Below, piece by piece: positions 1 through 9,879 of a stretch of 64,000 bases of DNA. Numbering within the stretch: position 1 is the first letter of the stretch; every line of letters starts with the position of its first letter. The position numbers and the translations under genes were made by a program. A model generated the notes under the pieces. The model had not been told where the DNA came from. It searched no databases and saw nothing but the letters and a program-made list of their open reading frames with translations. Origin of the DNA: Acidobacteriota bacterium (lineage in GTDB: Bacteria > Acidobacteriota > Terriglobia > Terriglobales > Acidobacteriaceae); the NCBI GenBank assembly GCA_018268755.1, contig JAFDVW010000009.1, forward strand, positions 124,001 to 188,000, written 5' to 3'.

Positions 1-2
1 CC

Positions 3-119
3 CACACCAGACTGGACGGGAAGATCACCCTGCGCATGAGCATTGGGCAATCGCATACCCAGGAGCGGCATGTAGCCCGCGCGTGGCAAAGAATTCAGGA
101 GGAAGCCGGCAAATTGTAA
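3..119 (+). CDS. C-terminal end of a probable PLP-dependent decarboxylase (partial)
   Basis: Only the last 38 codons are inside the window, ending in TAA at 117-119. The tail reads HTRLDGKITLRMSIGQ and then SHTQERHVARAWQRIQEEAG, which resembles the C-terminus of group II pyridoxal-phosphate decarboxylases (aromatic-amino-acid or tyrosine decarboxylase family), where a conserved 'R.SIGQT.T' segment precedes the last helix. The catalytic lysine and cofactor site lie outside the window, so the substrate cannot be inferred. It is convergent with the next gene, with only 6 bases between the two stops. Confidence 0.5.
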   Translation, partial: HTRLDGKITLRMSIGQSHTQERHVARAWQRIQEEAGKL

Positions 120-125
120 GCGGGA

Positions 126-1082
126 TTATTGCGGTTTGGTTTCGAGCTTGGCCGGTGCGGCCGGACGGGCCTTAATGGCATTTACGTTCTCGGCAGCGGA
201 AGTATTGACCCCAAAATCCCAAACGTAGAGGTTCATTCCGTCTTTTCCCAACATCTCGACGACGGCGTATTCGCCGGGTGTCAGCGGGGCGGAGGGGGTG
301 ACCTTGACCCAGTTTCCGGTGAGTTTTTCCGCGGTCACCGGCACCAGGGTCTGTTCCTGGCTGGTCTTGCCGATGACGCTGATTTTCAGGCTTCCCACCA
401 CGCGCTTCTCGCCCTTGAGTTGCACGCGCGCGATTTTGAAGCGGTCCCAGGGCAGTTCCGGCTGGGCCGGCGCCCCGGCGGCGGGAGGTCCCGCGTTCCA
501 ATCAGGAGACACGTTCACGTAAATGGCCGGCAGGGCGGCGTGCGACTGGACTTTGGCATGCGGGCCGGGGATTTCGATACTCTGCTTGGCGCTGGCGATG
601 GGATTCACTGCCGCGCGCAAAATATTGCCCTTCAGATTGCGCTTGATTTCACCATTGCTTTGCTGCAGCTCCACCAGCTGGGGCTCACCCTGGTAGGTGT
701 CGAGCAGCAGCAGGTTGCCATCTTCCGGCAGGCGCAGGCCAGGAGCGACCTCCGGAGAACGCGCCTCTTCCGCGGCCCGTTCCGCCGCCAGCTCTTTGTC
801 CAGCGCGACGGCTTCCGCCGAAGGAATTCCGGCGGCGCGATCTTTCTCATATTTTTCCGTCGCCGGCCAGTCCACCAGGGAGTTAGGCACCTCTTCCCAC
901 TCATTGCGCTCCGCGCTCAGGTACCGGACGCGCTCGCCCGTGACCTCCCACTGGGTGGCCAGCTGGTAGGAACCATCTTTCAGGACCAGGCGCTTGGAAA
1001 GGTGCTGTCCCAGGGCAGAAGCCCCCAGCAGACACAAAACCACTCCCAGGCCCAGAATCCTCCATTGCTTGGTCAGTTTCAT
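126..1082 (-). CDS. secreted protein of unknown function, Acidobacteria-type
   Basis: A 318-residue protein with an N-terminal signal peptide (positive MKLTKQWR, then hydrophobic ILGLGVVLCLLGASALG) and a probable cleavage site near AxG-Q. I chose the ATG at 1082 because it directly precedes the signal peptide; an in-frame start at 1160 would add 26 residues that hide it. After the signal comes a segment VLKDGSYQLATQWEV / RVRYLSAERNEWEEVP / SLVDW, which I associate with a family of exported acidobacterial proteins of unknown role. The middle is Ala/Glu/Arg-rich, possibly helical; the C-terminal half looks beta-rich. No catalytic motif is visible. It is transcribed away from pyrG. Confidence 0.6.
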   Translation of the reverse strand: MKLTKQWRILGLGVVLCLLGASALGQHLSKRLVLKDGSYQLATQWEVTGERVRYLSAERNEWEEVPNSLVDWPATEKYEKDRAAGIPSAEAVALDKELAAERAAEEARSPEVAPGLRLPEDGNLLLLDTYQGEPQLVELQQSNGEIKRNLKGNILRAAVNPIASAKQSIEIPGPHAKVQSHAALPAIYVNVSPDWNAGPPAAGAPAQPELPWDRFKIARVQLKGEKRVVGSLKISVIGKTSQEQTLVPVTAEKLTGNWVKVTPSAPLTPGEYAVVEMLGKDGMNLYVWDFGVNTSAAENVNAIKARPAAPAKLETKPQ

Positions 1083-1288
1083 CGTGTCGAGGCCTAGCGC
1101 TTCCCGAATCTGAGCAATTATCGCCGGTTTGGCGAATTCCCGATCAAGATTCCTAATCACTTGGATGCAAGTTTTCCCGGGACAGAGAAGATCGGCCCTA
1201 GCTTCGATTTTAACCGTTTATTTCCACAACCTTTTTTGTCATAATTGGTCGTGCACCCCACCTGCACAAATCTCCAAAGACAATTTAG

Positions 1289-2974
<1,686 letters not shown>

Positions 2975-2979
2975 GATTC

Positions 2980-3150
2980 TCGGCGGTTAAGGTCTTAAAT
3001 ACTGAAGTTTAAATTTTGAACCGCTGAGTTCGCTCGGCGGTTTAAAATCTTGCTTAAAAAGAAAGCGTCGAATTCTTGAAACGCTAAGACCGCGGGGATG
3101 ATTTGCCTTCCTTTGCATCCTCAGCGCTCTCTGCGGTTTAAGATTTTCGT
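2980..3150. repeat. intergenic repeat cluster with a UUCG hairpin
   Basis: The pyrG-kdsA gap holds three imperfect copies of a CGGCGGTTTAARATYTT-like unit (near 2981, 3036 and 3131). The middle copy is one arm of a hairpin at 3019-3042: AACCGCTGAG, a TTCG loop, then CTCGGCGGTT, giving ten pairs with one G-T wobble. An AT-rich tract follows but no clean T run, so it may be a weak terminator for pyrG, an mRNA 3' structure, or a dispersed palindromic element. Confidence 0.5.
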
Positions 3151-3152
3151 GT

Positions 3153-4004
3153 TTGAACTTGACCACCTCATTCCAAATCGATAACGTCCGCATCGGTTCC
3201 GGAGACCTTTTTCTGATTGCCGGCCCCTGTGTCATTGAAAGCGAAGAGCACGCCCTATTTATGGCGGAGGTCATCAAGGGGGTCACCCGCTCGCTGAATT
3301 TCCCTTTCATCTTCAAGGCCTCTTACGACAAGGCCAATCGAACTTCCGTGCGCAGCTTTCGCGGCCCGGGACTCGCGGAAGGCTTGCGCATCCTGAAAAA
3401 GGTGAAAGACGAAGTGCACGTGCCGGTTTTGACGGACGTGCACGAAGTGGCCGACGTCGCGAAAGTAGCCGAGGTCGTCGACGTGGTGCAGATTCCCGCC
3501 TTTCTCTGCCGCCAAACCGACCTCATCACCGCCGTGGCCATGACCGAGCGGGTGGTCAACATTAAGAAGGGCCAGTTCGTATCCCCCTGGGACATGCGCC
3601 ACGCCGTGGAAAAATGCCGCGCCGCGGGCAATGACCGGGTATTCGTGACCGAGCGCGGCAGCTCTTTCGGCTATAACAATCTGGTCGTCGATATGCGGGC
3701 GCTTTCCATCATGCGCAAGTTTGCGCCGGTGGTGTTTGATGCCACGCATTCGGTGCAGCTGCCCTCGGCCTCGCAGGGCGAAGGCGAGCACGCCGTCAGC
3801 GGAGGCCAGCCCGAATTCATTCCCGTGCTCTCCCGCGCCGCGGTGGCCGCCGGCGTGGACGGTGTGTTCATGGAAGTCCACAACAATCCCAAAGAAGCCA
3901 AATCGGACGGCGCCAACGCCCTGGAATCGACGAAATTGCGCGGCGTCCTCAAAGAACTGCAAGCCATCAAAAAGGCCCTGGCCGACGCCCACAAGACGCC
4001 GTAG
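3153..4004 (+). CDS. kdsA: 3-deoxy-8-phosphooctulonate (KDO-8-P) synthase
   Basis: Condenses phosphoenolpyruvate with arabinose 5-phosphate to make KDO-8-phosphate for lipopolysaccharide. The 283-residue TIM barrel shows the family signature [18 protein letters not shown] near the N-terminus, [68 protein letters not shown] and [16 protein letters not shown] contains the cysteine seen in metal-dependent KdsA enzymes, so a metal-dependent type is plausible. The start is a TTG at 3153 with no clear ribosome-binding site; a second TTG lies two codons on. kdsD and kdsC lie within 10 kb, so three steps of one pathway are loosely grouped. Confidence 0.95.
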   Translation: MNLTTSFQIDNVRIGSGDLFLIAGPCVIESEEHALFMAEVIKGVTRSLNFPFIFKASYDKANRTSVRSFRGPGLAEGLRILKKVKDEVHVPVLTDVHEVADVAKVAEVVDVVQIPAFLCRQTDLITAVAMTERVVNIKKGQFVSPWDMRHAVEKCRAAGNDRVFVTERGSSFGYNNLVVDMRALSIMRKFAPVVFDATHSVQLPSASQGEGEHAVSGGQPEFIPVLSRAAVAAGVDGVFMEVHNNPKEAKSDGANALESTKLRGVLKELQAIKKALADAHKTP

Positions 4005-4062
4005 CACTCCGCTCTTTGCCTGCGAAATCTGCTAACATCTGTCACCACCTTCGTCGTTTTGT

Positions 4063-5205
4063 ATGCGGATCGTCGCGCTCATCTGCGGAATTGCAATTGT
4101 CGTCGCCGTCCTGCTGGACGCCCTTGAGACCGTGGTGCTTCCCCGAAGGGTGCGGCGGCAGTTTCGCCTCACCTCGTGGTTCTATGGCAATAGTTGGACC
4201 ATCTGGTCGCGGCTTACCAGCCACATCACGACGCAGGGACGCCGCGAATCCTTTCTGGGATATTTCGGCCCGCTGTCGCTGATTTTCCTGCTGGCCCTTT
4301 GGGCCGCGGGACTCATCTTCGGGTTCGCCTTGCTGCAATACGGAGGCGGAGACCATGTGCGCTTGAACAGCGCGCAGGTCACTTTCCGCATGCTGCTTTA
4401 CCACAGCGGCGAAACCTTCTTTACCCTCGGCTATGGCGATATCGTTCCTGACTCCGGCCTGGCGCGGGCCCTGGCGGTGATCGAATCCGGCATGGGGTTC
4501 GCCTTTCTGGGCATTGTGGTGGGATATATCCCGACCATTTACTCGGCCTTCTCCCGGCGTGAAATTGAGATTTCCCTGCTCGACGCGCGGGCGGGATCAC
4601 CCCCCACGGCAGCGGAATTGTTGGCGCGTTTTGGCAATTGTCCACAACAGGAAGTGCTGGACAAGATTTTTCGCGACTGGGAGCGCTGGTCGGCGGAAGT
4701 GCTGGAAAGCCACCTCTCCTATCCCGTGCTGAGCTTCTTCCGCTCGCAGCACAATAACCAGTCCTGGCTAGGCGCGCTTACCACGATCCTCGACGCCAGC
4801 GCCCTGGTGATCGCCGGGGTGGACAACATCAAGAATGAACAGGCCAAGATCACCTTTGCGGCGGCCCGCCATGCAGTGGTTGACCTGGCCCAGGTGGTCG
4901 AGGCCAAATATGACCCCGACGCGCCAAACCGCTTCCCTCCTGAGGATGCAGCCCGGCTGCGGCAACTGCTGGCCGACCGCAATCTGCGCGTCCGCGACGG
5001 CGAAACTTTCGACAGTAAACTGGCGAAGTTGCGCCTGATGTATGAGCCTTATGTACAGGCGACCGCCTCGAAATTACTGATCACCTTGCCGCCTTGGGTC
5101 TATCCAGAGAGGAAGAAAGACAACTGGCAGGCCGGGCCGTGGGACCGCCTGATTCAGGCCAAGAGTCTGGCCGAGCACGTGCAGACCATGGACGAGCATT
5201 TCTGA
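4063..5205 (+). CDS. two-pore-helix potassium-channel-like membrane protein
   Basis: A 380-residue protein with an N-terminal hydrophobic helix (RIVALICGIAIVVAVLLDAL), a second membrane helix (GPLSLIFLLALWAAGLIFGF), a pore loop with the K+ selectivity filter TLGYGD (about residues 122-127), and a further helix (ESGMGFAFLGIVVGYIPTIY). This is the ion-transport-2 fold of simple K+ channels. The remaining ~220 residues are soluble, rich in helices, and carry no recognisable RCK or cyclic-nucleotide domain, so gating is unknown. The ATG at 4063 has no strong ribosome-binding site. It sits between kdsA and kdsD with short gaps and may share their transcript. Confidence 0.75.
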   Translation: MRIVALICGIAIVVAVLLDALETVVLPRRVRRQFRLTSWFYGNSWTIWSRLTSHITTQGRRESFLGYFGPLSLIFLLALWAAGLIFGFALLQYGGGDHVRLNSAQVTFRMLLYHSGETFFTLGYGDIVPDSGLARALAVIESGMGFAFLGIVVGYIPTIYSAFSRREIEISLLDARAGSPPTAAELLARFGNCPQQEVLDKIFRDWERWSAEVLESHLSYPVLSFFRSQHNNQSWLGALTTILDASALVIAGVDNIKNEQAKITFAAARHAVVDLAQVVEAKYDPDAPNRFPPEDAARLRQLLADRNLRVRDGETFDSKLAKLRLMYEPYVQATASKLLITLPPWVYPERKKDNWQAGPWDRLIQAKSLAEHVQTMDEHF

Positions 5206-5250
5206 CCAGGCAATTCTGGTACGTCCAGCGTGCTAACATCCATCTGATTC

Positions 5251-6255
5251 ATGAAACACACCGGGGAAAACGTTGTGCGCATCGAAGCCGAGGCGCTGCG
5301 GGCTCTGGCCGACCGTCTGGCCGGTCCCATGGCTGGCGCTTTCGATCGCGCCGTCCACTTGCTTTACGAATGCAACGGCCGCGTCGTGGTCACCGGCATG
5401 GGCAAGAGCGGTATCATCGCCCGCAAAATTGCCGCTACCCTCAGCTCGACGGGGTCGCCCGCGCTCTTCATGCATCCAGTGGAGGCGCTGCATGGCGACC
5501 TGGGCATGATCGTGCGCGGGGATGTGGTGCTGGCGCTTTCCGCCAGCGGCGAGACCGAAGAAATCCTCCGCCTGCTCGCCACCATCAAGCGGCTACAGGT
5601 GCCACTCATTTCGATGACCTGCGATGAAGTTGAGGCGCGGGCGCCCTCGCCCGCGATTACGGAAAAGCTTTCGACTCTCGCCGCAGCCGCCGATGTCGCC
5701 CTCGATTGCTCCGTCGATCAGGAAGCTTGCACGCTGGGGCTCGCGCCCACGGCTTCTACCACCACCATGCTTGCACTTGGCGACGCGCTGGCCATGGCGC
5801 TCTCGGAAAAACGCGGCTTCAAGGAAGAAGACTTTGCCAGCCTGCACCCCGGAGGCAAGCTGGGCAAGAAGCTGGCCCGCGTGGAATCTCTGATGCACAC
5901 CGGCGAGGCGCTGCCCTGCGTCTCCCCTTCAACGAAAATGCCCGCCGTGATTTATGAAATGTCGCGAAAAAAACTGGGCGTGACCGCCGTGGTCGAAAAC
6001 GGCAAGCTGGCCGGCGTCATCAGCGACGGCGATTTGCGTCGCCTGCTTGAGACCCGCGGCAAGGACGCGCTGGACCTTACCGCCGCGGAGTGCATGACCA
6101 AGAGCCCTAAAACTATTGCCCCGGGCGCCTTCGCCACCGCGGCTCTGGCCATTATGGAGGAAAGGAAGATTACCTCGCTGGCCGTAGTTGACGGCAACGG
6201 CACACTCGAAGGCATCATCCACCTGCACGACCTGTGGGGCACGGAGATGGTCTAG
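5251..6255 (+). CDS. kdsD: arabinose-5-phosphate isomerase (KpsF/GutQ family)
   Basis: Interconverts ribulose 5-phosphate and arabinose 5-phosphate, the first committed step to KDO, supplying the substrate of KdsA. The 334-residue protein has an N-terminal SIS sugar-isomerase domain (GRVVVTGMGKSGIIARKIA, then SSTGSPALFMHPVEALHGD and LALSASGETEE) and two C-terminal CBS domains from about residue 205 (SLMHTGEALPCV; AECMTKSPKTIAPGAFA). The GFKEEDFASLHPGGKLGKKL linker is typical of this family. Length and order match KdsD/KpsF. The physical link to kdsA supports the LPS role over sugar-alcohol uptake. Confidence 0.94.
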   Translation: MKHTGENVVRIEAEALRALADRLAGPMAGAFDRAVHLLYECNGRVVVTGMGKSGIIARKIAATLSSTGSPALFMHPVEALHGDLGMIVRGDVVLALSASGETEEILRLLATIKRLQVPLISMTCDEVEARAPSPAITEKLSTLAAAADVALDCSVDQEACTLGLAPTASTTTMLALGDALAMALSEKRGFKEEDFASLHPGGKLGKKLARVESLMHTGEALPCVSPSTKMPAVIYEMSRKKLGVTAVVENGKLAGVISDGDLRRLLETRGKDALDLTAAECMTKSPKTIAPGAFATAALAIMEERKITSLAVVDGNGTLEGIIHLHDLWGTEMV

Positions 6256-6259
6256 GGGA

Positions 6260-6356
6260 TTTTGTAATTTGGTAATCGGGGAATTTGGTAATTTGAAAAC
6301 CGTCGGATGCACCTTGCTTTTAAATTACAAAATTCCCCGATTACCAAATTCCAAAA
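6260..6356. repeat. large intergenic inverted repeat
   Basis: Two ~40-base arms at 6260-6299 and 6318-6356 are near-perfect reverse complements (about three mismatches), built around TTTGGTAATCGGGGAATTTG. The 18-base loop is unrelated. Each arm is itself semi-repetitive (TAATTTGGTAAT...TTTGGTAATTT). It starts just after the kdsD stop and ends at the ribosome-binding site of the next small gene. It resembles dispersed palindromic elements seen between genes in Acidobacteria-like genomes and might also end kdsD transcription. Confidence 0.75.
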
Positions 6357-6366
6357 TGGAGCTCTC

Positions 6367-6576
6367 ATGTATCACTACGATCCCAATACCGCGCTGGAAG
6401 AACTGACCGAAGAAGCCACGCTGCCAAATCCGGTGCACATGCGCGACATGCTGTTGCGCAGACAGCTGTCTCCCGACCAGTCGCTGGAATTGAACCGCCT
6501 GTTTGTGGAATATCAGAAAAACTTCGGCGAGGCGCAAAAGCTGGGGAAAGAGATTCTCCGGCACCTGGTGAAGTAG
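6367..6576 (+). CDS. small conserved-looking hypothetical protein
   Basis: A 69-residue protein (MYHYDPNTALEELTEEATLP...) that is acidic at its N-terminus and helical thereafter, ending KLGKEILRHLVK. I chose the ATG at 6367 because TGGAG lies 8 bases upstream and the repeat element ends immediately before it; an upstream start at 6307 would translate the repeat arm. No domain recognised and no membrane segment or signal peptide. It is convergent with the next gene, 6 bases apart. Confidence 0.55.
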   Translation: MYHYDPNTALEELTEEATLPNPVHMRDMLLRRQLSPDQSLELNRLFVEYQKNFGEAQKLGKEILRHLVK

Positions 6577-6582
6577 GCCCGC

Positions 6583-7299
6583 TTAGAAGGCGGCCTTCTT
6601 CAGGCCGCAAAGCGTGAAGAAGGAATTGGCCATGCCCGTGGTTTCCTCGAGAAATGCGCGAAAGTCCTGCGGCTTGGTCTTTTTGTCCAGGCGATAAATG
6701 ATCAGGCAATCATCCAGCCCTTCCACCCGCCACTTTTTCCGCCGGTCTAGTCCCTCGAAATAAGAGAGCAACGCCGGAGTGAAGACTACCCGCGTTCTTT
6801 CTTCGTCCGGGCTTCGCAGATGGCAGCGGCGCGAAAATTCGGGATGCGAGTCGAAGTTGATGTCTTTATGGGTCAACACATTTCCAATCTTCTGCAGAAC
6901 CCCCTCGGGTTGCATCGCGAACTCGGGTAGAGATATCCCCGCTTTGGAAAAAGCAGCAACCGTCTGCGAATAAGTGTGGGAGCTTTTCCCACCCCCGGTG
7001 GTAAAAGAATAGTCGAAAAGGCTGACACGCAAACCTGCCGCGCTTCCCGTCATGATGTTGCAGAATTTCTGGGAGTGTCCCTTCTTGAATAAAGCCATAC
7101 CCACATAGGGAGCTTGCTTCTCATCGCGCCAAGTTTCCCCTTCGAAATTGAAGCCGATCTCCATGGCTACGGCGGTTAGCGCCTGTGTCCGTTTGCGGGC
7201 AAACATTTCCTGCACGCCCCAAATCGCCCCCACCACAACCATAACTCCCGCAACATAGGGAACCCATTCCGGCAAATTTATGATGACCAGAATCAGCAT
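6583..7299 (-). CDS. single-pass membrane protein of unknown function (DUF3137-like)
   Basis: A 238-residue protein with one N-terminal hydrophobic helix (PEWVPYVAGVMVVVGAIWGV) followed by a soluble domain. The pattern 'A...G..F.GE...LF..GHS....NIM.G...G..V..FDY.F.TG.GKS..TYSQTV' resembles the family in which a degraded protein-binding region follows a short membrane anchor. The start ATG at 7299 is preceded by AAAGGA. No catalytic residues can be proposed. It is transcribed toward the 69-residue gene and away from proS. Confidence 0.6.
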   Translation of the reverse strand: MLILVIINLPEWVPYVAGVMVVVGAIWGVQEMFARKRTQALTAVAMEIGFNFEGETWRDEKQAPYVGMALFKKGHSQKFCNIMTGSAAGLRVSLFDYSFTTGGGKSSHTYSQTVAAFSKAGISLPEFAMQPEGVLQKIGNVLTHKDINFDSHPEFSRRCHLRSPDEERTRVVFTPALLSYFEGLDRRKKWRVEGLDDCLIIYRLDKKTKPQDFRAFLEETTGMANSFFTLCGLKKAAF

Positions 7300-7493
7300 C
7301 AGGAAAATCCTTTCAGAGTGGCGGAATGCTATCTTGCGGGAGAATCAAAAGCAATCCTCTAGTGCAGCGGAAACCCTCTGTCATCGCCACGCTGCCCCCT
7401 GGCGAAGATTTCATTCTTCTGGTTCCGAGACATGGCGCATTCATCTATAAGCCCTTACAATAATGAATTCCCTGTACTTGGGATCTACCCTCT

Positions 7494-9302
7494 ATGCATC
7501 GTTGGTCACAGCTGTTTATCCCCACACTGCGCGAGGCCCCGGCGGATGCCGAGGTCGCCAGCCACAAGTTCCTGGTCCGGGCGGGCTATGTCCGCCAGCT
7601 GGCTGCCGGCATTTACTCGTACCTTTTCCTGGGACAGCGGTCTTTTCACAAGATCATGAACATCGTCCGGGAGGAGATGGACAAGATTGGACAGGAGTTC
7701 TTCCTGCCCGCGCTGCACCCGCGCGAGGTGTGGGAGGCCAGCGGACGCTGGACGGTCATGGGCGACAACATGTTCCGCCTCAAGGACCGCAAGGGCGCCG
7801 ATCTCTGCCTGGGCATGACCCACGAAGAGATCATGACCGAAATCGCGCGCAAGGAGCTGCGCAGCTACAAGCAATTGCCGCAAATCTGGTATCAGATTCA
7901 GACCAAGTTCCGCGACGAACCGCGGCCGAAATCCGGGCTGCTGCGGGTGCGTCAATTCACCATGAAGGACGCCTACTCCTTCGACATCGACGCTGCGGGA
8001 CTCGACGTCTCCTATCAGAAGCACCGCAAGGTGTACTGCGACATCTTTGAGCGCTGCGGTCTGAAATATGTCGTGATCGACGCGCACTCCGGGGCGATGG
8101 GTGGTTCGCAGTCGGAAGAGTTCATGGTGCGGACGCCCGCTGGCGAAGATTTGGTAGTGAGCTGCGAAAAATGCGGCTACGCCGCCAACATGGAGAAGGC
8201 CACCTCCAAGCTCGCGCCGGTGGAAGAATTGCCGGCGGAAGGCGATGGCAAGCCGTTTGAAGTCCATACGCCGGGCATGGCGTCCATCGCGGATATCGCC
8301 GCGTTCTTCAAGATGTCGCCGAAGAATGACATCAAGACCGTGGCCTATATGGCGCAGAAACCTTCCGAAGATGGCTCCAAGACTTTGGAAGTGCCGGTCA
8401 TTGCCTTCCTGCGCGGCGACCACATGGTGAATGAGACCAAGCTGCTCACGCTGGTCAAAGGCAGTGAACTGCGTCCCATGCAGGCGGAGGAGCTGGAAAA
8501 GTACTTCCAGGGCCCGGCCGGGTACCTGGGACCGATCGGCTTAGTGCCGGCTGCGAAAGAGCAGCTGGGGACCTGGCCCGACGCCAAGAAGCAAGCGCCG
8601 CAGAATCCGCGCGTGGTGCAGGTCATCTTGGACTTTGGTCTGGAAGGCCGGCAGAACATGGTATGCGGGGCCAACAAGCTGGATTACCACTTTAAGAACG
8701 TGACCCCGGGCCGCGATTTCCAGTGGACGGTGGCCGCCGACATCCGCAACGTGGAGGCGGGCGAAGCCTGTCCGAAGTGCGGCACCGGTCTGCGCATTGA
8801 TACCGCAGTCGAAATCGGCCACATCTTCAAGCTCGGCTACAAGTATTCCGAGTCCATGGGCGCGCGCGTGCTCGATAAGAACGGCAAGGAAGTCACGCCC
8901 ATCATGGGCAGCTATGGCATTGGCATCGAGCGCATCCTTACCGCCGCGATCGAACAGAGCAACGACGAAAACGGCTTCTGGCTGCCGCCCAGCATTGCCC
9001 CTTTTGCCATTGTGGTGACGCCCACCAATGTGAGCGATGAGAACTTGCTGAAGACCGCGGAAAAGATCGCGCAAGACCTTGAAAAGGCTGGGTTTGACGT
9101 ACTTCTCGACGACCGTGATGAGCGTCCGGGCGTCAAATTCAAGGATGCCGATCTGGTAGGAATTCCTTATCGGGTCACGGTCGGAAAGAAAGTTACCGAA
9201 GGCACTGTCGAAGTCGTTCTGCGCTCGACCCGCACTATGCAGGATGTTAGCATCTCTGCAATTGTCGAGCACTTTCAGAAAGTTTTAAGTCCCTCGCGCT
9301 AA
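7494..9302 (+). CDS. proS: prolyl-tRNA synthetase, bacterial type
   Basis: Charges tRNA-Pro with proline. The 602-residue length and layout are those of the bacterial ProRS with an editing insertion. Class II motif 1 region ([18 protein letters not shown]), the TXE loop ([10 protein letters not shown]), motif 2 ([20 protein letters not shown]), the INS editing domain between about residues 225 and 405 (including [13 protein letters not shown]), motif 3 ([18 protein letters not shown]), and a C-terminal anticodon-binding domain ([22 protein letters not shown]) occur in order. The ATG at 7494 has only a weak GGAT upstream. A TACAAT sequence 32 bases upstream may be part of its promoter. Confidence 0.97.
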   Translation: MHRWSQLFIPTLREAPADAEVASHKFLVRAGYVRQLAAGIYSYLFLGQRSFHKIMNIVREEMDKIGQEFFLPALHPREVWEASGRWTVMGDNMFRLKDRKGADLCLGMTHEEIMTEIARKELRSYKQLPQIWYQIQTKFRDEPRPKSGLLRVRQFTMKDAYSFDIDAAGLDVSYQKHRKVYCDIFERCGLKYVVIDAHSGAMGGSQSEEFMVRTPAGEDLVVSCEKCGYAANMEKATSKLAPVEELPAEGDGKPFEVHTPGMASIADIAAFFKMSPKNDIKTVAYMAQKPSEDGSKTLEVPVIAFLRGDHMVNETKLLTLVKGSELRPMQAEELEKYFQGPAGYLGPIGLVPAAKEQLGTWPDAKKQAPQNPRVVQVILDFGLEGRQNMVCGANKLDYHFKNVTPGRDFQWTVAADIRNVEAGEACPKCGTGLRIDTAVEIGHIFKLGYKYSESMGARVLDKNGKEVTPIMGSYGIGIERILTAAIEQSNDENGFWLPPSIAPFAIVVTPTNVSDENLLKTAEKIAQDLEKAGFDVLLDDRDERPGVKFKDADLVGIPYRVTVGKKVTEGTVEVVLRSTRTMQDVSISAIVEHFQKVLSPSR

Positions 9303-9307
9303 GGCGG

Positions 9308-9345
9308 CATAATTCTGTCGCCCCGGGCAGGGCGACAGAATTATG
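9308..9345. promoter_or_regulatory. perfect 16-bp inverted repeat spanning the start codon of the next gene
   Basis: The arms CATAATTCTGTCGCCC (9308-9323) and GGGCGACAGAATTATG (9330-9345) are exact reverse complements around a 6-base loop. The last three bases are the ATG of the 9343 gene, and the first arm begins 6 bases after the proS stop. In RNA the start codon and everything upstream of it would be base-paired. No T-run follows, so it is not a typical terminator. Confidence 0.7.
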
Positions 9346-9699
9346 GGATCCTTTAAGGCCATTCTGGGATTTTTCGTCATCTTTGCCGCTATCTATTGCG
9401 GCTGGCTGCTTATTCCGCCGTATTTTGCCGACTATCAGTTTCAGGACGCCATTAAGGGTGAGGCGCTGCACTCCACTTACAGCACGCGCAGCGAAGACGA
9501 TATTCGCGACACCATTTTCAAGATCGCCACGGACATGGAAATTCCTGTGAGCAAGGACCAGATCAAGGTGCACCGCGTGGGGACTTCCGGCAACGGATCG
9601 CTCAACATCGAGGTAGACTACACCGTGCATGTGAACTTGCCCGGATATCCCCTGGACTTGCACTTCACCCCTTCTAGCGACAACCGGGGCATTTACTAG
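9343..9699 (+). CDS. small membrane-anchored protein, DUF4845-like
   Basis: A 118-residue protein with one N-terminal hydrophobic segment (AILGFFVIFAAIYCGWLLIPPYF) and a small soluble alpha-beta domain. The pattern 'DYQFQDAIK...T...DDIRDTIFKIATDMEIPVSKDQIKV' followed by 'INVEVDYTV.V.L' (here LNIEVDYTVHVNLPG) recalls DUF4845-type pilus-like proteins of unknown role. The ATG lies inside the hairpin described above, and no separate ribosome-binding site is visible. It lies 40 bases after proS on the same strand. Confidence 0.6.
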   Translation: MGSFKAILGFFVIFAAIYCGWLLIPPYFADYQFQDAIKGEALHSTYSTRSEDDIRDTIFKIATDMEIPVSKDQIKVHRVGTSGNGSLNIEVDYTVHVNLPGYPLDLHFTPSSDNRGIY

Positions 9700-9828
9700 C
9701 TGGCCACGCGCCTCGCAAATCGCTCCATCTGATTTAAAATAGAGGACACTGGTCGAAGGCGTACTGGGGATTTGCCGGCCCGCCTTGAAATCGTGGAAAA
9801 CGTATTTGCGCGCCGCGTCATCTCAAGA

Positions 9829-9849
9829 GGGACCAAAGACGTGGGTCCC
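9829..9849 (+). other. small hairpin upstream of the penicillin-binding protein gene
   Basis: GGGACC and GGTCCC form a 6-bp stem with a 9-base loop, ending 30 bases before the GTG start at 9880. The 180-base gap between genes shows little else beyond a TAAAAT box near 9738 that could be a -10 element. Confidence 0.35.
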
Positions 9850-9879
9850 TGAAGTACAACCGGGTCAACCAAGCGTAAC

